From the NCBI GenBank assembly GCA_023374045.1, contig CM041782.1, positions 183,290,925-183,354,924 of the forward strand: a stretch of DNA of 64,000 bases, given 5' to 3'. The stretch's first letter is position 1, and every line of letters starts with the position of its first letter. Made by a program: the position numbers and the translations under genes. The notes under the pieces were generated by a model. That model saw only the letters and a program-made list of their open reading frames with translations. It was not told the origin of the DNA and did not search any database. Shown in pieces: positions 58,666 to 64,000 of the stretch. The DNA is from Limonium bicolor (Eukaryota > Streptophyta > Magnoliopsida > Caryophyllales > Plumbaginaceae).

Positions 58666-61600
58666 TGTAACACCCCATCCAACATTAACACACTTACAAT
58701 GAACTGCAGCGGAAAAACAAACCTCCTCACATTACTTAATTCAATGGTGTTACACGCCGTTAACCACCCACGTGGCTAACTAGGCTAATACATGTACATT
58801 GTATCGGTCTGATGGACTAGATTCCCGAGCAACTACACAATACAATCCTTATTCCATTTCCAACATTTATTATATACATACATTCCCATTGTACCGAGTA
58901 TTTACAACTAATGCCGATAACAATTTCGGTCTTACTACGCCTACAATGCTTACGCCATTTAAATGGCTACCCATGTATAAACATCTACCCCGTCCTACTC
59001 TCGAACGGCTTCCAGCTCCTTGTACCTGAAATAGAAAAGGAGAAAGGGTGGCCCCCAAGGGGCTCAGCACCTTTGCTGGTATGGTAATCCCGCAGCCCAC
59101 ATGCTACCGGGCCACGCACAACTAATTGTCGTCTTAGCATGCGATTGATTATATTCAAATCATGCATGCAACTGTAAACACACAACACAAAACATTTCGC
59201 CTCAATGGGCTCAACAAACGGATAATACATCCTTACTTGATGAGTCACTCATGGTATTCATTATCCCTAGAGTGTTCCTCCTCTAACGGAGCTACTTCCT
59301 TAATAGACGACACCTACCCTTAAATCGGGTTATCCTTAAACGCCTCTTTTCTCAAACTGGGATTCATATCCATGATCCACACACTTCATATCTCACAATA
59401 TATATCATTCCTCACATACAAAACTTAACAACACTTTCACGTATCGACGTGCACATGATAACATCGCAATAGGAATTGCTTACAATAACATCACATAACA
59501 TAACGGGAACGGTCCTCTTAGGAACCGACCCAAACATAGTTAAATCACTGGTGAGCCTAGAGAATGATGTCACCCTCATGGTAAGCTCGTTATACAATAA
59601 CAACAACACTCATTACCGTCCTAATAGTCGGACGAGTAACTTAAGTTAAGGCGGTTCGGGTTTGGAGGCCCGAACACACCACACAAACACATGTTCCCCC
59701 TAAACCGATCATAAGTCAGAATAGCTAAGCTTTGGAATATGCTAATGGGAGATCATAACCCGTGAGGGAAACAACCATAACAAAGAGAAGGGTAAGGCTA
59801 AGAAGGATACCCTCTCCCAAACAACGCGCGACCGGCCAAACCGGATTCCTCACCACTGTTAGTACATACTTACTTTAGATATTAGTTAGAACCCCACTAT
59901 GGAGTCTATCATAACTACACACCATACAGTTACAACTGGGTTAAACACACAAGGGAGATCCCTACATTCACATACACATATCACACAATTAACACACGCA
60001 TAGCCGTGGTTAGTACGTCCCATGGTTCGGGTCGTTTACTCCGAATACCGAACTCTCATGTGGTCCTAGACTTAGTTAACTAAGGTTAACACTTCCGAGG
60101 TTAAATGGTATCGGAGTTGTACACGCCACATAAATGAATTACTGTAAACTCATTACATGTTTAATCTTACAACGTGGCAAACATACAGAAAAACACATTG
60201 GCATACAAGCCGGTGTAATCCGGTAGGACACAGGTTGCAAGAAAACCATACCTGTCACCGGAGTCCACTTTACCACGTCCACTTATGTTCCTCGAGCAAT
60301 TCTCGAACAACTGATAACATTACATATACTTTTATTAACATCGGGGTTGCAGGATTATTTAATGTCTAATGCTTATAATTTTCCCCGTTAGTTTAGTTAC
60401 ATAACTTCACTTTTTAACTTGTTTTACTTTCACATTTTATTACAACTTTTCACCCACTCAACCATCATTAAAACTCACTTCAAATGTCCTCAACAACCTC
60501 ATAACATCATTAACCATCACTCCCCATCATTTTATAACCTTTAACAAATGATTTGGCCCATACAACACCTTGTCCGAACTTGTGTCCGAACCTCTAAGTT
60601 CGGACGCAAGCCGCGACCTAATACTGAAAACTATACACACGTCCGAACTTGTGTCCGGACTTCCCAAGTTTGGACACAGTTCGAGAGTAAATCCCAGATA
60701 GAAACAGTCACGTCCGAACTTGTGTCCGGACTTCCCAAGTTCGGACACAGTTCGAGAGTGAGAAAATCCTTTACCCAACAGAGCCTGTCCGAACTTCCAT
60801 GTCCGGACGGAAGTTCGGACACGGCAAAACATTCAATTTCCAAGTCTTTAAACACTTAACCAATTTCACCAAACTTCTCCTAAAGCCTCATAATGTTTCC
60901 TAACATCATTTGGCACATCAAACACACCTTTAGCCATGTGCTAAACTCTTTAAATCACTCACCAAAACCATCTTATCATTCACAAATTTCTTACAAAATT
61001 CCTAGCACTTGGGATGTTTTCTCCTTAAGATTTCTAAGTGGTAGTTCACCAATAATGACCACTACACCAAGGTGTTTCCTCTACACCTTAACATCATCTC
61101 TCAACTTCTTTTCTTACTAACTAAATCTCCTTTTTACAACTTCTTGAATTCTTTTCTCAAAACCTTACTTAAACATCATTCTCTCCTTATTCATCAACAT
61201 TTCCCAAACCTTAAACAAACTTCTCCAAGACTTAAATACATCCTAATAACACTCATTGGGTTTCTAGAACTTCCAAGACAATGCCTAAATCCTTATAGCA
61301 CCTTAGAACACCTTAATGCACATTTTCTTCCTTAGTGAGACATTTACTCATTCCTACCAATTCCTAATTCACCCAAGTTCATTCAAGCACTTAAAACTCC
61401 TTATACATTTTACAAATTTTGCCATGGGTTCTCTTAGCACATCATCATTCCAAAACTCATAGTTTTCACCATTAAGCACTCAAGAACACCTAAAATCCAT
61501 CAAACACATTTTATACACAAACTTCACCCATTTAGCACTACATCACAATATAGTGCATAACTTAAATTGCTTGGCACTTAGGCCCTTAAATTGCATAAAC

Positions 61601-64000
61601 CTTAAACACTGAATTTCCACAATACATAAGCCTTTGACCTGCAATTACACACACCAAGACATATGTTCCTTTACTAGTCTCCTTGATAACACCTTACTAA
61701 GTCATTCACCATTTGCTCTTTAGGTAGTTTTAACAAGCATCATAAGCTCATTTCTCCTAAGGCATTAAACCACATTGAGATAGCATATTTACCTCTTTTC
61801 CACTCAAACTTCTTTCTTGTTTCCTTATAAACCGGTAAGGCATTTCATTCCTTGTCAACTACTAAACAATATACCAACATTGAAATGAGTATATAAGCTT
61901 TATGCCTCATCTCATTGTAAACCCTAGGTTTACATTATTTCAAAAACATTAATGTGGTTGTTTTACCTTGATCTTTGAAGGGAGTTTGAATATCTATGAA
62001 GAGAGGACTCCACCTAGTCCATAAGAGATTGGAATGAAGCTAGAACAAAGTCACACAAAGAGCTCCATCAATGAGTATTTTAGGTCACACACAAAACATG
62101 GAGGAAACTTGATTTTTCTTTGAGATTCCTTACCTAGAAGCAAAGAAGATCAATAATATGTAGAAAGATAAGCTCAAGCTCCTTCAATGGTGGAACTCCA
62201 TGGCACCGAAATGGGGCTCTTGAAGTTTTGAGAAGATAGAAATGAAGAGCTTGATGAGAGGAAGAGATTGGTGGTGTTTGTTTTTGATTTGGACAAGTGA
62301 GCTAGATTTTACAAGAGGTCAAAGCTTGAGTTTTCATGGTGGTGGTGATATTACCGTGAGAGAACAGCAAGAAGGGAGGAAGAAGAAGTTAGAACCGTGT
62401 GAAATGGAGAAGGAATGAGAGAAATGAGATAAGTTTGCTTTTTAGAAGATATTTGTGTTTATAAAGCAAATAGTAACTATATTAGTCATCTTTATTTCTT
62501 TAACAAGTTAACAAGTGAGTGGTGAGTCACCATACTTAAGAAACCGGCCCCCTTTATTATAATGAGGGTGTTTTAGTCTTTGTTGACCAATTTAATTACT
62601 TATAACATTATATGTTACAAACTAGCTTATAAAAATCACTATTCACAAAACAAGGCACATAGAAGTGAAATTTTTGATTTCCCATTGATATAGACTTCCA
62701 AATGTGATACTATATAGTACACATGTTAGTTAAAGAGTAATGATGGACATTTAGCCATTCAAAACTCATTTACAAGACAATTTTTCAAAAACGTGCTTTA
62801 AGACTCCTTAAAGCACATTTTGTGTTTTAACTTGTTTTCAAGCTTGGTTTTCTTTAGTAATTGATTTAATATGTTCATTAACATATAAATAAGGCATAGG
62901 CATGACCATTAGGTCTTATACACATTTATCCCAAGCTTAGAGCACATTTTTGCTCTGATTGACTTTAAGGTATTTCCTTGTGTTTTATTTGGTTTAACTG
63001 ACTACCAAGGTTTCCTAAGGACTTAATTAGCCCTATTAAATCATAATTGAATATTATTAAGTCTTGGTAGGCTCTTTGGGTCCTAACCAAGTTCACTCAT
63101 AGCTTAGAGCATGTTTTTGCTCAAACCGTGTCTTAGTGATTTATTGCATTTACTATGGTTTAAACTGTTCACTGATGTTTCTAAGGCACCTTTTAGCCTT
63201 TACATACCATAGTTTAATATTTAAACCACATATCAAGGTTTGGGGTATTTCAATCTACCCCCCTTAAAAGAACTTCGTCCTCGAAGTTTACACTTCCCTC
63301 ACATCTTGGATTAGAATACGGGGATTACTTATAGAGATAAAACTTCCATAACCAAACACACTTTACATCACAACCTCGGACTTAATGGTCCGGGCAACAC
63401 ATTCACATCCACACATAACATAACATATTCACACGATAACCTCGGACTCAATGGTCCGGGTATCTTAACAACACTTACACATACATAACAACCCCTTTGA
63501 CTCACTGGTCTTGGGTAACATAACAACATTTAGATACATAGGTCTTGATAGCATACACTTTAGGAACTCAAGGTCAAAATAATATTTATTACACATACCA
63601 CACAACATGTCATAGCATGTATAACAATAAAAAATATCCTTGATATACACTGTGATACCGCAGAGCCCGGTCGCGATGGACACCTTCCGTCCCCGTGCCT
63701 TTGGGAGATTAAAACAATCACTTAAATTTGAAATTTTTCCTTGTGAGGTTAAGTAAGAAGACTTTAATTATGTAAAGTATCTATCAACGTCTTATAAATA
63801 CCAATTGAAAATCCTTTTGAAAACACACACAACTCCAAGTCCAACTTAAGCTCTTTGCTTCTTTTCTTAGCGTGGTTATTTGTGACCACTTATAGGAAGT
63901 TTCAAGAGTCATCCAACCCTGATGTGATCAGCATCAGTGTTGAACTATCCTTCCACCCCAATTTGTGTTCGGCTTCCCTTGATCACATGCAAATCAAGTT
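58666..64000 (-). mobile_element. Related long-LTR element, 3' LTR and start of interior
   Basis: LTR 58666-63252 (4587 bp) runs TGTAACACCCC...GGGGTATTTCA and is followed by ATCTACCCCCCTTAAAAG, the antisense PPT, so sense is minus and the rest of the element lies to the right. It shares layout and many short blocks with the 20110 family (CCCACGTGGCTAACTAGGC, CGGTCTGATG, ACCGGAGT), but is clearly a separate subfamily. The interior at 63253-64000 has no coding sequence and resembles 24707-25562. The expected target duplication is GGAGG (58661-58665) beyond the window. Confidence 0.8.
60572..60824. repeat. Four-unit palindrome array, 69-74-bp period
   Basis: GTCCGAACTT starts units at 60572, 60641, 60712 and 60786. 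Units read GTCCGAACTTGTGTCCGGAC, then CCCAAGTTCGGACACAGTT and CGAGAG. The stem is the same as in the Athila-like arrays, although this LTR belongs to a different family. Confidence 0.9.

Overview
The window looks like gene-poor, repeat-dense nuclear DNA of a flowering plant, most probably a eudicot. Evidence is intron-bearing plant gene remnants, an intronless plant sterol-desaturase-type P450, and plant-type transposable elements: Athila-like Ty3/gypsy, LTR elements with 4.5-5.6 kb LTRs, a TRIM, CACTA ends and a FAR1/SWIM Mutator-like element. I cannot name the species. Only one gene looks like an intact host gene: a CYP710A-like cytochrome P450 at 18301-19827 (+).

Layout. 1-2060: decayed exons of a RIC1-like gene, then an RLCK-type kinase fragment. 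2331-2971: one end of a CACTA transposon. 3430-5002: tandem repeats of about 275 bp, cut by the next element. 5003-17265 (-): an Athila-like retrotransposon with two 1611-bp LTRs, a tRNA-Asp-type primer site, broken gag, a pol lacking protease and the RT core, and a broken env-like gene. Beyond its 5' LTR it carries a second, truncated 3' UTR, which marks a tandem/recombinant structure. 17266-20109: P450 gene and flanks. 20110-34364 (-): a 14.3-kb non-coding LTR element (LARD-like) with 4.58/4.53-kb LTRs, PBS, PPT and a perfect TGTGT target duplication. 34370-35617: CACTA-like remnant with a C48 (ULP1-like) protease fragment. 35618-35976: a TRIM cut by a second Athila-like element (35977-45323), itself split by a 5.6-kb solo LTR (36469-42054, duplication AACCC). 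45324-48120: a further LTR fragment. 48121-58665: a Mutator-like element encoding a transposase-SWIM-OTU protein on the minus strand. It has a divergent promoter region filled by 95-bp tandem repeats, a small plus-strand gene, and a three-exon minus-strand gene remnant. A solo LTR of the 20110 family (53331-57835, duplication ATGAC) is inserted in it. 58666-64000: the 3' LTR and start of the internal region of a related long-LTR element that leaves the window.

The most unusual signal is architectural. LTRs or untranslated regions of at least four distinct LTR-element types carry arrays of about 70-bp units built from the same three-armed palindrome (GTCCGAACTT ... GTTCGGAC ... AAGTTCGGAC and variants). 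Within one LTR family the stem letters have changed together while the palindrome and flanking scaffold are kept. The Mutator-like element, with an OTU-type protease fused to its transposase and a repeat-filled divergent promoter, is the second most interesting object.

All identifications were made by eye from translated and raw sequence; no alignment or database search was run.
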